Shown here in pieces: positions 5,565 to 5,601 of a stretch of DNA of 5,601 bases. The stretch covers positions 1 through 5,601 of the forward strand of contig JAJFFA010000150.1 of the NCBI GenBank assembly GCA_021776885.1, read 5' to 3'. The notes under the pieces were generated by a model. That model was given only the letters and a program-made list of their open reading frames with translations. It was not told where the DNA came from and made no database searches. Numbering within the stretch: the stretch's first letter is position 1; each line of letters begins with the position of its first letter. The stretch comes from Planctomycetota bacterium (lineage in GTDB: Bacteria; Planctomycetota; UBA1135; GCA-002686595). The translations under genes and the position numbers were made by a program.

Positions 5565-5601
5565 TCAGCCGAGCTGGGCTTCGGGCAGGGACAGGATCAG
5601 G
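5565..5601 (-). CDS. Probable DUF1800 family protein, C-terminal end only
   Basis: The last 11 codons and stop of a gene entering from the right edge read LILSLPEAQLG and then TGA (5567-5565). DUF1800 proteins commonly end in a segment like 'L-h-L-x-S-P-E-F-Q', and DUF1800 genes typically sit just before DUF1501 genes. The assignment therefore rests on this short tail plus context. Nothing else of the protein is visible. Confidence 0.6.
   Translation of the reverse strand, partial: LILSLPEAQLG

Overview
The window is G+C-rich DNA and most likely comes from a planctomycete or a close relative. No rRNA or long informative protein fixes the taxon. The inference rests on gene content: a Tat-exported DUF1501 protein directly behind what looks like the tail of a DUF1800 protein, an OprP-type porin, and a DUF2752 protein with a 'DPRGHGTHEQFGLP' N-terminal signature of a kind familiar from planctomycetes.

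Layout from left to right. On the minus strand lie the N-terminal part of a DUF2752 membrane protein (189 down to the window edge), a 158-166 bp near-perfect palindromic element (218-383), a 167-residue conserved-looking protein of unknown function (883-380), and folC, a folylpolyglutamate/dihydrofolate synthase (2188-908). These read in the order folC -> unknown -> palindrome -> DUF2752 and probably form, or once formed, one transcription unit. After a 152 bp divergent intergenic region, the plus strand carries one gene (2341-2763), a small NUDIX-fold protein whose catalytic box has lost most of its glutamates. It converges, with a 45 bp gap holding a short tandem repeat, on a minus-strand outer-membrane porin of the phosphate-selective O/P family (4170-2809). 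Upstream of the porin, also on the minus strand, is a DUF1501 protein (5536-4298), preceded by the last codons of a probable DUF1800 protein at the right edge.

Two functional neighbourhoods can be inferred. The right half is an envelope block: a DUF1800/DUF1501 pair, of which DUF1501 is exported by Tat, followed by a nutrient or phosphate porin. The left half is a housekeeping block built around folate polyglutamylation, with a degenerate NUDIX gene diverging from it.

The most unusual object is the palindrome at 218-383. Its two 56 bp arms are nearly perfectly complementary, its ends fall in CTAG on both sides, and it starts exactly at the stop codon of the upstream gene. Removing it in silico restores a 28 nt operon-like gap between the two flanking genes. 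This is what a non-autonomous, IS630- or IS5-type MITE would leave. Four of its five departures from perfect pairing are G-U compatible only in plus-strand RNA. No complete novel multi-gene system is evident; the remaining genes are recognisable families or a single unknown.
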